NCBI GenBank assembly: GCA_017402845.1
Contig: JAFPLH010000045.1
Coordinates: 1-48,826, forward strand
DNA from: Clostridia bacterium
GTDB lineage: Bacteria > Bacillota > Clostridia > Oscillospirales > Acutalibacteraceae
Length of the DNA: 48,826 bases
Reading direction: 5' to 3'
Shown here: positions 7,120-15,459 of the stretch, in pieces
Numbering within the stretch: the stretch's first letter is position 1
Layout: every line of letters starts with the position of its first letter
Program-made: the position numbers and the translations under genes
The notes under the pieces: generated by a model
Databases searched by the model: none
The model's input: the letters and a program-made list of their open reading frames with translations, nothing else
Told to the model about the DNA's origin: nothing

Positions 7120-8205
7120 TTAATACTTAACAGGGTTAGCTGTAAGATATTTCTTAACCATTAAAGCTACTTTGAATACAATAGCGTCTTCAAACTCTCT
7201 CAGATCAAGTCCCGTAAGCTTTTTGATCTTCTCAAGTCTGTATACAAGAGTGTTACGATGTACGAACAGCTTTCTTGATGTTTCGGAAACATTCAGGTTA
7301 TTCTCAAAGAACTTCTGTATAGTAAACAATGTTTCCTGATCGAGCGATTCGATAGATCCTCTCTTGAATACCTCGTTTAAGAACATCTCGCATAAGGTCG
7401 TGGGCAGCTGATAAACAAGTCTTGCAATACCCAAGTTATCATAGCTTGCGATAGTACGCTCTGTGTCGAATACCTTTCCTACCTCTAAAGCGACCTGTGC
7501 CTCTTTAAATGAATGTGCAAGCTCTTTAACACCTACAACAGCCGTTCCGATACCTACTATACAATGAGTATAGAACTCACTCGAAAGAGTATCTACAATT
7601 GAGCTTGCAAGCTTTTCGAGATCTTTTGAGTCTATGCCTGCCTTAACCTCTTTTACAAGAGCAATGTCTGTTTCGTTTATGTTGATAACAAAATCCTTTG
7701 ACTTGTAGGGGAAAAGATTCTGAATTACATCATAAGCCGAAACATCTGTTTTTGATGTGATCTTGATGAGCATACATACACGAGTAACCTCAGAGTTGAA
7801 ACGAAGCTCTCTTGCTTTAAGATAAATATCTCCCGGCAGAATATTATCGAGAATTACATTCTTGATAAAATTTCCTCTGTCGTATTTTTCGTCGTAATAC
7901 TGCTTAATGCTGCTCAGCGATACTGCCAAAAGCTGTGCATATTTCTGAGCTACATCATCGCTGCCCTGTACGAAAACGGCATACTCCGAACGGGAGTTTG
8001 TGCCGAATGATTTAAAAGTATGTCCGTTTATTACAAACGGTGCCGACGAACCGAGAGTTTCCGATGTAATGCTGTCGTTTACCTCGCCTATTCTGCCCAG
8101 CTCACTGCATGCAATAACAACCGATGTTTCATCTATAACACCGATAGTTCTGTCTATTGCATCTCTCATTTGGTGAACAACACCCTGAAACAGTCTGTTT
8201 GACAT
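7120..8205 (-). CDS. CdaR/PucR-family transcriptional regulator
   Basis: The 361-residue protein ends in the PucR/CdaR-type helix-turn-helix (about residues 290-355), with the hallmark VHRNTLVYRLEKIKKLTGLDL. The N-terminal 50 residues (AIDRTIGVIDETSVVIACSE, then LGRIGEVNDS) resemble the start of the sugar-diacid recognition domain of CdaR. The middle region with the GGDEF-like fold of this family runs from about 130 to 280. Members of this family activate genes for sugar acids, purines or amino acids, but in Clostridia most are uncharacterised. The inducer cannot be told, and no neighbouring sugar-acid gene gives a hint. AGGGATTG-type sequence precedes the ATG. Confidence 0.8.
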   Translation of the reverse strand: MSNRLFQGVVHQMRDAIDRTIGVIDETSVVIACSELGRIGEVNDSITSETLGSSAPFVINGHTFKSFGTNSRSEYAVFVQGSDDVAQKYAQLLAVSLSSIKQYYDEKYDRGNFIKNVILDNILPGDIYLKARELRFNSEVTRVCMLIKITSKTDVSAYDVIQNLFPYKSKDFVININETDIALVKEVKAGIDSKDLEKLASSIVDTLSSEFYTHCIVGIGTAVVGVKELAHSFKEAQVALEVGKVFDTERTIASYDNLGIARLVYQLPTTLCEMFLNEVFKRGSIESLDQETLFTIQKFFENNLNVSETSRKLFVHRNTLVYRLEKIKKLTGLDLREFEDAIVFKVALMVKKYLTANPVKY

Positions 8206-8645
8206 AGTACAATCCCTCTTTCTCTTTATCTTAGATATAATGTCAGTACATTTTTTTGTGTAACCGTATAAATCATTTCGGCAAATGTTTCATAACTGTA
8301 ATAAACAATGTGCAAAACAACCGATTATTGTTTTTATAATACACAATTTTAAAATAAAATGCAACCTTTTTACCGCAAAAATATTGATTTTTCCTTAATT
8401 TTTTTCTTTGGTTACAATTTTATAACCATTTTTTGTAATCATTTTGCGGTCAAGGTCAAAACCGCACACCTATACAATTATTATTTTAATACAAATACTC
8501 TCTGAATATATTATGAATTTTTGAATTTTTACAACAAATTTATAAAAAATTTATTCAAATCAGAGAATTTTTTAAAAAAGAGGGATTTTTCACAAAAATT
8601 CTCTGCCGGACACTACTACAAGTGCAAAGCAGAGAATTTAAACAA
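8206..8645. other. AT-rich intergenic region between cdaR-like and asnB genes
   Basis: No gene is seen here. Both flanking genes are on the minus strand, so this holds the regulator's promoter and the 3' end of asnB. Visible structure: GGTTACAATTTTATAACC at 8410-8427 and GCGGT/ACCGC arms at 8443-8463, which could pair as small hairpins, and the larger AGAGAATTTTT hairpin listed separately. Confidence 0.6.
8562..8604 (-). terminator. Possible asnB terminator hairpin
   Basis: AGAGAATTTTT at 8562-8572 pairs with AAAAATTCTCT at 8594-8604, and a third partial copy (GCAGAGAATTT) stands at 8629-8639. On the minus strand the stem is AT-rich and the T run lies inside it, so efficiency is uncertain. 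Confidence 0.4.
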
Positions 8646-10514
8646 TTATTTTTTTTCGGGTTCAAAGCCCTGTGGGGCAGTTACCTTATCGCTGCCGAAA
8701 TAGATATCATACCAAACAAGGAAAATATAAACAGTCCATACCTTACGGCTGTTATCCTCCTTACCGTTGAAATGATCGTCAAGGAATTTTATCAATTCTT
8801 CACTGTTAAAGAATTTCTTGGCTGTATCGGAATTAAACGTATCCTTAACGATATTATAATACTTCTCGTCTTTGAGCCATACTCTTGTAGGAACGGGGAA
8901 GCCGAGCTTTTTCTTCTCTGCCGAAGCCTTTGGCATATGACGCAAAGCCGCTTTACGCATAGCGTACTTAGTATTTTCTTTGTTTACTCTGAGTCTGTAA
9001 GGAATAGTTCTTGCAGTTTTGAACACCTCTTTGTCGAGGAACGGAACACGAAGCTCCAGTGAATTTGCCATTGACATTCTGTCGGCTTTCAAAAGAATAT
9101 CGCCTACCATCCATGTATTGATATCAAGATACTGCATTTTTGTAATATCGTCGTAATCCTTAACTCTGTCGTAATACTGTTTCGTATACTCCTGCGGCTC
9201 GCAAGCTATTGAACCGTCTTTGAGTATCTTCTGCTTTTCGGCTTTGTTAAACATAAACGCATTGCCGATAAAGCGTTCTTCAACGCTTAAAGCGCCACGC
9301 AAAATAAAGTTTCTGCCCTTAAACTTAGGCAAAGGTCTTACTACATTTGCCAAAAACCTGCGAAGTCCGAGAGGAAGCTTCTGATAGCCTTTAAGCGAGT
9401 TTATTTCGTTATATATTGTATAACCGCCGAAAAGCTCGTCTGCGCCTTCACCTGAGAGTACCACCTTGACATACTCGCTTGCAAGCTTTGACACAAAGTA
9501 AAGAGCTATGCAAGACGGATCTGCAAGCGGCTGATCCATATGATACTGCACCTTGCGGATATTCCCCCAGAACTCCTCGCTTGAAATGATCTTATACTTA
9601 TGATCTACACCGATAGTTTCCGACAAGCCCTTAGCCCAGTCTATTTCGTTGTACTTCTCGCCAAAGTCAAAACCTACCGTAAATGTTTTCTGATCTGCAA
9701 AATATGTTGAAACATAACTGCTGTCTACGCCGCTTGAAAGAAAGCAGCCTACTTCAACGTCGCTTATCTTATGTGCGTTTACAGACTCCTCGAACACTCT
9801 TTCAATTGTATCTACCGCTTCTTCCTCTGTCAGCTCCTCATTCGGTTCAAAGGTAGCCTCCCAATAACGTTTTGTAGTAACTTTGCCGTCTTTATACCAC
9901 AAAAAATGACCGGGCAGCAGACAATATATACCCTCAAAAAATGTTTCGGGGGGCAGCGCATACTGAAAAGACAAATAATTATCAAGAGTTTTTGCATTGA
10001 ATTTCTTCTGATACTTAGGAAACTCCAGAATACTTTTTATCTCTGAGCCGTAAACGAAATGACCGTCAACCTGAGCATAATGCAAAGGCTTTATACCAAA
10101 GAAATCTCTTGCAATAAAGAGCGAATCATCTTTACTGTTGTAGATAGCGAATCCGAACATACCTCTGAGGCGATCGAGAACCTGTTCGCCCCACTCCTCA
10201 AATCCGTGAAGAATGACCTCGCTGTCTGTTTCGGTATAAAACTCATACCCCAGCTCGATAAGCTCCCTTCTCAAAAACTTATAGTTATAAATCTCGCCGT
10301 TAAAGGTGAGAACCATGCTTTTATCCTTGCTGTAAATAGGCTGGCTGCCGCCTTCAAGGTCAATAATACTTAGTCTGCGAAAACCCATAGATATTTTTTC
10401 GTTTGTATAATAGCCGTCGCTGTCAGGACCTCTGTGAGTTATTACATCAGCCATTTTGCGAAGTATTTCACTTCGTTTTTCTATATTGCCTGTAAAACCG
10501 CATATACCACACAT
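8646..10514 (-). CDS. asnB: Asparagine synthase (glutamine-hydrolysing)
   Basis: AsnB makes asparagine from aspartate, ATP and glutamine. The protein begins MCGICGFTG; after removal of Met, Cys1 is the glutaminase nucleophile, which fixes the start at 10514 although the frame is open further upstream. AAGGAG lies 9 bases before it. The class II glutaminase domain covers about 1-200 (RGPDSDGYY, FNGEIYNY). The synthetase domain follows, with the ATP pyrophosphatase loop LSSGVDSS near 255 and the LSGEGADELFGGY motif. The length of 622 residues fits the family. The gene has no operon partner. Confidence 0.95.
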   Translation of the reverse strand: MCGICGFTGNIEKRSEILRKMADVITHRGPDSDGYYTNEKISMGFRRLSIIDLEGGSQPIYSKDKSMVLTFNGEIYNYKFLRRELIELGYEFYTETDSEVILHGFEEWGEQVLDRLRGMFGFAIYNSKDDSLFIARDFFGIKPLHYAQVDGHFVYGSEIKSILEFPKYQKKFNAKTLDNYLSFQYALPPETFFEGIYCLLPGHFLWYKDGKVTTKRYWEATFEPNEELTEEEAVDTIERVFEESVNAHKISDVEVGCFLSSGVDSSYVSTYFADQKTFTVGFDFGEKYNEIDWAKGLSETIGVDHKYKIISSEEFWGNIRKVQYHMDQPLADPSCIALYFVSKLASEYVKVVLSGEGADELFGGYTIYNEINSLKGYQKLPLGLRRFLANVVRPLPKFKGRNFILRGALSVEERFIGNAFMFNKAEKQKILKDGSIACEPQEYTKQYYDRVKDYDDITKMQYLDINTWMVGDILLKADRMSMANSLELRVPFLDKEVFKTARTIPYRLRVNKENTKYAMRKAALRHMPKASAEKKKLGFPVPTRVWLKDEKYYNIVKDTFNSDTAKKFFNSEELIKFLDDHFNGKEDNSRKVWTVYIFLVWYDIYFGSDKVTAPQGFEPEKK

Positions 10515-10683
10515 AAGCACAACTCTCCTTTTCTTCAAAACTAAATAGCTTATAATCTTATTATGATTATTTAACACGTTTAATATGTTACCATAAAAAA
10601 CCAATGATTTCAAGAAAAAGTTCGTTTTTTGTATTATAGATAACAAAGGCGGTTGTGAAAAAGTTTTTGTATATTTTTTCATT

Positions 10684-10713
10684 AAAAAATCCTGCCTTTT
10701 CACAAAGCAGGAT
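10684..10713 (-). terminator. Intrinsic terminator after the nudix-nth operon
   Basis: ATCCTGC pairs with GCAGGAT around an 11-base loop, and on the minus strand T residues follow. It lies beyond the repeat at 10717-10815 that follows nth. Confidence 0.75.
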
Positions 10714-10716
10714 CAT

Positions 10717-10815
10717 AAGGGCATCTCTAAAGACCTAATGTCGTTCAGATGTGCCGTAGATTTAGTCGGCAGTTTGCACAACAAAATCGCCGGCAGAAGG
10801 TTTTTAGAGGTGCCC
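10717..10815. repeat. Short inverted-end repeat, family C copy 2 (reference copy)
   Basis: The 5' end AAGGGCATCTCTAAAGACCT and the 3' end AGGTTTTTAGAGGTGCCC are imperfect inverted repeats of 17-18 bases. Inside are GTCGTTCAGATGTGCCG, TAGATTTAGTCGGCAG and AATCGCCGGCAGAAGG. The first 60 bases match the start of the element at 48652 with few changes. It begins 4 bases beyond the terminator hairpin and ends 4 bases short of the nth stop codon. Confidence 0.85.
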
Positions 10816-10819
10816 ATAA

Positions 10820-11470
10820 CTATTTTGTTTTCTCATTTTTTGCATATTCGCAGAAATCAGCCATTGAACATTCATCACACTTCGGACTTCTTGCTGTACA
10901 AACTGCTCTGCCGTGAAGTACAAGTCTGTGACAAAAGTCGTTTGATTCGTTAGCGTCGAGTACCTCTCTTAATATAAACTCGATTTTCTTTGCGTCTTTA
11001 ATGCTGTGAAAGCCAAGCCTTGAAGTTATCCTTATACAATGCGTATCAACAACAACAGCACTCTTGCCGAAAATATCTCCGACAACGAGATTCGCTGTTT
11101 TTCTGCCTATTCCGGCAAGGGTAGTAAGTTCTTCTATCGTGTCGGGCACTTCGCCGCCGAAATTATCGCATAGCTGTTTTGCCATGGTTACAATATCCTT
11201 AGCCTTTGTTTTATATAGTCCGCAGCTTTTTATATACTTTTCAATCTCTGCCACATCTGCCTGAGCAAAATCCTGTGCAGTTTTAAAGCGTTCAAACAGC
11301 GCCGGCGTAACCATATTGACACGAGCGTCTGTACACTGTGCCGCAAGCCTTGTGGCTATGAGCAATTGTAACGGATCAGTATATGTAAGCGAGCATACAG
11401 CGTCGGGGTAATCATTTTTCAGTGCATTTACGGCAAGCTTTGCCCGCTGCTTCGGTGTTATTTGCTCCAT
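10820..11470 (-). CDS. nth: Endonuclease III (DNA glycosylase/AP lyase)
   Basis: Nth removes oxidised pyrimidines and cuts the strand at the abasic site. The 216-residue protein has the helix-hairpin-helix with catalytic Lys (LAGIGRKTANLVV), the catalytic Asp in VVVDTHCIR, and a C-terminal [4Fe-4S] motif with spacing C-x6-C-x2-C-x5-C (CTARSPKCDECSMADFC). All functional residues are present, and the length is normal. It follows the Nudix gene by 12 bases and is most likely co-transcribed with it; both could serve protection from oxidised nucleotides. Confidence 0.95.
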   Translation of the reverse strand: MEQITPKQRAKLAVNALKNDYPDAVCSLTYTDPLQLLIATRLAAQCTDARVNMVTPALFERFKTAQDFAQADVAEIEKYIKSCGLYKTKAKDIVTMAKQLCDNFGGEVPDTIEELTTLAGIGRKTANLVVGDIFGKSAVVVDTHCIRITSRLGFHSIKDAKKIEFILREVLDANESNDFCHRLVLHGRAVCTARSPKCDECSMADFCEYAKNEKTK

Positions 11471-11482
11471 AATATCTACCTG

Positions 11483-12181
11483 TTATTTTGCGGTAAATCC
11501 GCCCAAATACCTTTCAGCTTTATCAATAACTCTAAGATCGTTGTCATAGCAGCACATTTTCCGTGCCTGTTCAAAGCTTACCCAGATATAATAGTCGATC
11601 TCGCTTTCCTGAATATGCACTGTATCGTCAAATGTTTCTGCTAAAAAGAATACTACTCTTTTTCTCACCTTGCCAAACGGGCAGTAATCGCTTGTTTCTC
11701 TGAAACCGGGGTGTATTTTAACATCAAGATCAGTTTCTTCTTTTATTTCACGAATAGCCGTTTGACGCTCATTCTCTCCAAGCTCAACATGCCCCTTCGG
11801 GAATGACCAGTATCTGCCGTTTTTATTCTTTACAAGCAAGACCTTTACCTCGTCGGGCGCACGATAAAATACTATTGCTCCGCATGATTTTTCGTAAAGG
11901 CAGCTTAATTTGGCTATTTTGACGTTTCTTAAACGCTTTAGTCTTTTTCTTATCAGCGGTTCATAGTACACCTGTCCTTCTGGTGCGGCTATCAGCTTTA
12001 TCTGAGTTGAACCTTTAAGCTGTGCGGCAGCTATCACCGTACATCTTACCGTACTTCTCGGCTTTTCACGGCTTAGTATGTATATGCTTTTTCTGTGTAT
12101 GCCCGACATATAATAGCCGTGGTATAATCCCGCATACGGTACCATTGCCGTTACCTGAACATCTATTTTTTTTCCAAGCAT
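11483..12181 (-). CDS. Nudix hydrolase with an extra N-terminal domain
   Basis: The C-terminal domain (about residues 97-225) is a Nudix hydrolase. The Nudix box spans about G130-L152: GHVELGENERQTAI followed by REIKEETDL. The Glu residues that bind metal are present, but the Gly near the end of the consensus is Asp. The N-terminal 95 residues are not part of a usual Nudix protein. They contain RCTVIAAAQLKG and KLIAAPEGQVYYEPLIRK, which resemble, from memory, the small clostridial inorganic pyrophosphatase-like proteins (low certainty). The substrate, perhaps a nucleoside di- or triphosphate or a dinucleotide polyphosphate, cannot be named. GGGGGG lies just before the ATG. nth follows after 12 bases. 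Confidence 0.85.
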   Translation of the reverse strand: MLGKKIDVQVTAMVPYAGLYHGYYMSGIHRKSIYILSREKPRSTVRCTVIAAAQLKGSTQIKLIAAPEGQVYYEPLIRKRLKRLRNVKIAKLSCLYEKSCGAIVFYRAPDEVKVLLVKNKNGRYWSFPKGHVELGENERQTAIREIKEETDLDVKIHPGFRETSDYCPFGKVRKRVVFFLAETFDDTVHIQESEIDYYIWVSFEQARKMCCYDNDLRVIDKAERYLGGFTAK

Positions 12182-12214
12182 ACTATCCCCCCTTTTCTCT
12201 ACTATTAACTGATA

Positions 12215-12239
12215 TCAAAAGCCCGACTTGGGCTTTTGA
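12215..12239 (-). terminator. Hairpin terminator of the DHHW-like gene
   Basis: TCAAAAGCCC pairs perfectly with GGGCTTTTGA around a 5-base loop. The T residues on the minus strand are within the stem's 3' arm. It lies 38 bases after the stop codon at 12277. Confidence 0.65.
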
Positions 12240-12276
12240 GCAGTTATGGCAACACCTTCAAATTCAGAATCGGTTA

Positions 12277-13491
12277 TCATATACTGCTGTCAAAAATATC
12301 TTTCAGCTTTTGACAATACAAGGCATTGTTTGCATTATTGATACTGTTTACGATCAATACCTTTGTTATGCCGTGCTTGATAACATACTCACTTAAATTT
12401 CCCGTATAAAGCTGTGCGTCAGCAACGTGTACCTCGCCGCAGCCCGGTATCAGGTAACCGATCATAGGCTCTGCGTAGGAATCCTTAACAATGAGAAGCT
12501 TTTCTTTGCTGCTTGTTTCAAGATCATATATCACCATAAGCGGCGTATTTCTTGCAGGGAATACACTCAAAGGATCTTCCTTTACATTCTCGATAGTGAA
12601 CAGGTCTTTTTCTTTGTAGTCACCCGTTTTCATATCAACCACATACGAATTATAATTCACGGGCAGCTTATAAAAATCAATAGTATCTGCATTATCAAAA
12701 AGCTCCTGATTTCCGTGCGGCTGAATTGCTGCGTCAATAGTTCGCTTGAGCAGATCGCCCTCGAATCGTCTTATATTTCCCTTTTTCTTTGCAAGCTCGT
12801 CAAGAGAATATATCCGTCTGGAGGGAGTATCGTCAGTCTGCGTATAATTCATGTATTCCAGGTAAGCATAATAAGCGCCGAGCGACGTTAAAGCTTCATC
12901 TGTACGATAATAGATATACTCATTCTTATGCATATCAAGCGTGCTGTAAATATCAACAAACGAAACCTTGTCCATAAGTCCGTATTCGATAAGGTTTAAA
13001 TTATCCTTTTGTGAATTCGAGTCTTTTCTTTGACCGGGTTTAAGTCCGAACTCCGTATTTGTCGGTATTACTATATTGTATATCTGCGTTTCTTCTTCGA
13101 CAGAGGTCGCTATACTGTTCATTACACCTGAATAATTCATTGCAGTATTTGCAAGTCCTTTGAACATAAGATATCCCGAACCCTGCGACACAAAAACCTT
13201 ACTGTCAACAATATCATAAGCTCCGTCAGGCATATCGCCTGTGTCACACGACGCCGTATCTATTGTGGCAGCAGCGTTTTCTGTTTTGTCGCCGAACGAC
13301 TCAATAAACGGTTTAAGATACTTTATGAATATTATTATCAATGCCATAGCCGCTGCAGCGCATAATAATACACCTAAAGCCTTTAGTATATTTTTTCCTG
13401 TATTCTTGTGTTTAAAGCCCGACGACTTATGACGTCTGCGACTGTAACCGCCTGTTCTGTGTTCATAGCCTCTGTGTGAATAATTACTCAT
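12277..13491 (-). CDS. Degenerate DHHW-family (AlgJ/AlgX-like) exported protein
   Basis: The 404-residue protein has a basic N-terminus, one membrane segment (about 35-57), and an extracytoplasmic domain. It is a paralogue of the DHHW protein at 15460: RTDEALTSLGAYYA lines up with RTDHHWMSLGAYYA there, and LLIVKDSYAEPMIGYL with LCVVKDSYGNAEIPF. The C-termini also match (ITKVLIVNSINNA with VTDLLFTMCSYSA). At the site that names the family, DHHW is DEAL (D198), so the His pair needed for an AlgX-like acetyl esterase or transferase triad is lost. An accessory or sensing role for the divergent acyltransferase operon is possible. The frame is open to 13587, but AAAGGA before the ATG at 13491 and the repeat-like upstream sequence decide the start. 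Confidence 0.75.
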   Translation of the reverse strand: MSNYSHRGYEHRTGGYSRRRHKSSGFKHKNTGKNILKALGVLLCAAAAMALIIIFIKYLKPFIESFGDKTENAAATIDTASCDTGDMPDGAYDIVDSKVFVSQGSGYLMFKGLANTAMNYSGVMNSIATSVEEETQIYNIVIPTNTEFGLKPGQRKDSNSQKDNLNLIEYGLMDKVSFVDIYSTLDMHKNEYIYYRTDEALTSLGAYYAYLEYMNYTQTDDTPSRRIYSLDELAKKKGNIRRFEGDLLKRTIDAAIQPHGNQELFDNADTIDFYKLPVNYNSYVVDMKTGDYKEKDLFTIENVKEDPLSVFPARNTPLMVIYDLETSSKEKLLIVKDSYAEPMIGYLIPGCGEVHVADAQLYTGNLSEYVIKHGITKVLIVNSINNANNALYCQKLKDIFDSSI

Positions 13492-13546
13492 ATCGTTATT
13501 CCTTTCATGCGGACAAAGCCGTATGTCAATAAAAGCCTTTCTTTTA

Positions 13547-13645
13547 CAACAAAAGCATAATCCGGAGCGTGTGCCCATATCGTACAATCCGGCAAAAAGC
13601 TGCAGGTTTGCTTCTCAGTTCTCAGGGCGTGATCTGTTCATTTGT
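13547..13645. repeat. Probable degenerate copy of repeat family D
   Basis: GTGTGCCCATATCGTA here resembles GTGCCCGTATCGCTTA in the element at 1138. The end, CTCAGGGCGTGATCTGTTCA with TGTTCCCTTGTTAA, resembles CCGTAGGACGTGATTTATTC with TGGTTCCTTAA. The spacing is shorter and the match is partial. It lies just upstream of the DHHW-like gene and reads through as a false N-terminal extension of that gene. Confidence 0.45.
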
Positions 13646-13858
13646 TCCCTTGTTAATAGTATAATATAAAATCGCAATGAATACAATATTAATTATTGCA
13701 AATTTGACATTTATTCATAAAATTCGTAACAATTCGCATAATCGTTTAATTTTTTTAAAATAAATTAAGGCAATTTTTTTATTTTTTTCAACAAAAAAAG
13801 CAATAAATAATATATTATTACAATCTTAAATTTTCGTTACAAAAACACTTCAATTTTG
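13646..13858. other. AT-rich divergent promoter region
   Basis: This stretch separates the DHHW-like gene (minus) from the acyltransferase operon (plus). It is very rich in A and T with many short A and T tracts, and I see no gene in it. It should hold the minus-strand promoter and any control sites shared by the two units. Confidence 0.5.
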
Positions 13859-13887
13859 TTGCTTTTTTGAGGGCATTGTACTATAAT
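13859..13887 (+). promoter_or_regulatory. Probable promoter of the MBOAT-DHHW-FkbH-ACP operon
   Basis: TTGCTT at 13859-13864 and a perfect TATAAT at 13882-13887 are 17 bases apart. Transcription would start near 13894, giving a leader of about 140 bases that contains the repeat and hairpin listed next. Confidence 0.6.
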
Positions 13888-13922
13888 ATAAAAGAATCTA
13901 ATTTTTTACAATAAAGGACAAC

Positions 13923-14015
13923 AAAAGCCTTGCGCCGTTCAGATGTTCGTAAATCAGCAGACTGCATTATACTATTGCAGTCTGCTTGATTGGCGGAAGG
14001 TTTTCAGAATTGCCG
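13923..14015. repeat. Family C repeat, copy 3, in the 5' leader of the acyltransferase operon
   Basis: The words GCCGTTCAGATGTTCG and GGCGGAAGGTTTTCAGAATTGCC match the family C copies at 6972 and 10717. The outer left arm is poorly kept. The block ends about 20 bases before the start codon of the MBOAT gene and encodes the false 31-residue N-terminal extension of that reading frame. Confidence 0.7.
13952..13991 (+). promoter_or_regulatory. Strong 5'-UTR hairpin before the MBOAT gene
   Basis: AGCAGACTGC at 13956-13965 pairs perfectly with GCAGTCTGCT at 13977-13986. The stem extends by AATC/GATT with one bulged T to about 14 pairs, around an 11-base loop. No T run follows, so it is not a simple terminator. 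It is placed between the predicted start of transcription and the AGGGG ribosome binding site. Confidence 0.6.
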
Positions 14016-14035
14016 ATAAAGAAAAGGGGAAACGT

Positions 14036-15439
14036 ATGGTTTTTGCAGATTTGTTTTTTTTGTATATTTTCCTGCCGCTGTGCTTGATTTCTTATTTTGC
14101 AGTTAAGAACATAAAATACCGCAACGCTGTGCTTATTATTTTTTCACTGTTGTTTTATGCATGGGGCGAACCCGCAGTTGTATTTTTACTTATACTCAGC
14201 ACAATTGTCAACTGGCTTTTAGGTCTTGCAATAGACAAGCACCGAAACGATAAGCTCGGCAAATTAGCCGTTGCCGCTTCTCTCATTTACAGCCTCGGAA
14301 TGCTAATGGTGTTCAAATACTTAGGTTTTATTACAGAAAACTTAAATCTTATTCCGGGCGTAAACATTCCCGTACCGAACATAACTCTCCCTATCGGCAT
14401 AAGCTTCTATACGTTCCAGATAATCTCCTACATTCTTGACTGCTATTGGGATCAGGTCAAGGTCCAGAAGAATTATTTTCGTTTTCTGTTGTTTGTATCG
14501 CTCTTTCCGCAGCTTATTGCAGGTCCGATAGTACGATACAGCGTTATCGAAACAGAAATAACAAACCGCAAAACAACCATTACTGATCTCAGCGAGGGCG
14601 CTTGCAGATTTATGATAGGTCTTGCAAAAAAGGTTATTCTTGCAAATAATCTGTGGACTATCGTTGAAGCATTCTTTACTGATGACATTACCGGTCTTTC
14701 TGTGCTGGGCACGTGGTATACCGTAATTGTATATGCATTGTATGTATACTTCGACTTCAGCGGTTACTCCGATATGGCTATCGGTCTTGGCAGAATATTC
14801 GGCTTCCACTTTAACGAAAACTTTATTCACCCGTTTATCTGCCGCAATATCGCAGAATTCTGGCAGAGGTGGCATGTTTCGCTCGGTTCTTTCTTCAGAG
14901 ATTATCTGCTGTATGTACCGATAGGCGGAAAAAGACGAGTATACCTCAATCTGTTTCTTGTATGGTTCAGTACCGGTCTTTGGCACGGTGCCTCATGGAA
15001 CTACATTATCTGGGGTCTATACTTCGGCGTATTCATACTAATAGAACAGCTTTTAGGCAAAAAGAGAATGAAAGCAATTCCTGCTGTTATTTCTCACATA
15101 TACAGCAAGATAGTAATTATAATCGGATTTGGTATTTTCTATTTTGAGGACTTCCACCAGTTGGGCGATTTCTTCAAAAACTTAGTAGGCGCAAATCACA
15201 ACGCACTTTCAGACACTATTGCTGTTACATCTATGGTAAACAACTGCTTTTTATTAGCTGTTGCAATTGCAGCTTGTTTCCCTATAAGCACTCTTATCGG
15301 CAAGCTTACCGAAAAAACAAAAGCAACCGTCGCTGTGGCGCAGATGTGCAAGCTTGTATATTGTTTAGGCTTGCTTATAATTTGCAGTCTGCTGCTTGTT
15401 GACGCTACAAGTAATCCGTTCTTGTATTTCAGATTCTAA
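14036..15439 (+). CDS. MBOAT-family membrane O-acyltransferase (AlgI/DltB-like)
   Basis: The 467-residue protein has about ten or more membrane segments and the two MBOAT signatures: FWQRWHVSLGSFFRDYL with H280, and the invariant catalytic histidine H317 in WHGASWNYIIWGLYFG. LFFLYIFLPLCLISYF at the N-terminus is typical of AlgI-type proteins. MBOATs of this group move an acyl group across the membrane toward an extracellular polymer. Their partners are a DHHW/AlgJ/AlgX protein and, in DltB systems, a carrier protein; both are encoded downstream (gaps of 20 bases to the DHHW gene). The ATG at 14036 with AGGGG 7 bases upstream is chosen; the open frame before it is repeat sequence. The polymer and the acyl group are not known. 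Confidence 0.92.
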   Translation: MVFADLFFLYIFLPLCLISYFAVKNIKYRNAVLIIFSLLFYAWGEPAVVFLLILSTIVNWLLGLAIDKHRNDKLGKLAVAASLIYSLGMLMVFKYLGFITENLNLIPGVNIPVPNITLPIGISFYTFQIISYILDCYWDQVKVQKNYFRFLLFVSLFPQLIAGPIVRYSVIETEITNRKTTITDLSEGACRFMIGLAKKVILANNLWTIVEAFFTDDITGLSVLGTWYTVIVYALYVYFDFSGYSDMAIGLGRIFGFHFNENFIHPFICRNIAEFWQRWHVSLGSFFRDYLLYVPIGGKRRVYLNLFLVWFSTGLWHGASWNYIIWGLYFGVFILIEQLLGKKRMKAIPAVISHIYSKIVIIIGFGIFYFEDFHQLGDFFKNLVGANHNALSDTIAVTSMVNNCFLLAVAIAACFPISTLIGKLTEKTKATVAVAQMCKLVYCLGLLIICSLLLVDATSNPFLYFRF

Positions 15440-15459
15440 GTTTAAAGGAGTAATATACC

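Noticed and set aside
10515..10680. T-box or other riboswitch upstream of asnB
   Set aside because: No T-box sequence or specifier-type stem and no anti-terminator pair was found in this leader.
10515..10703. Upstream extension of the asnB frame
   Set aside because: The mature enzyme must start with the Cys after the Met at 10514, and the ribosome site AAGGAG fits that start.
13943..14035. Upstream extension of the MBOAT reading frame by 31 codons
   Set aside because: It encodes repeat sequence, not a membrane segment, and the ATG at 14036 has a proper AGGGG site.
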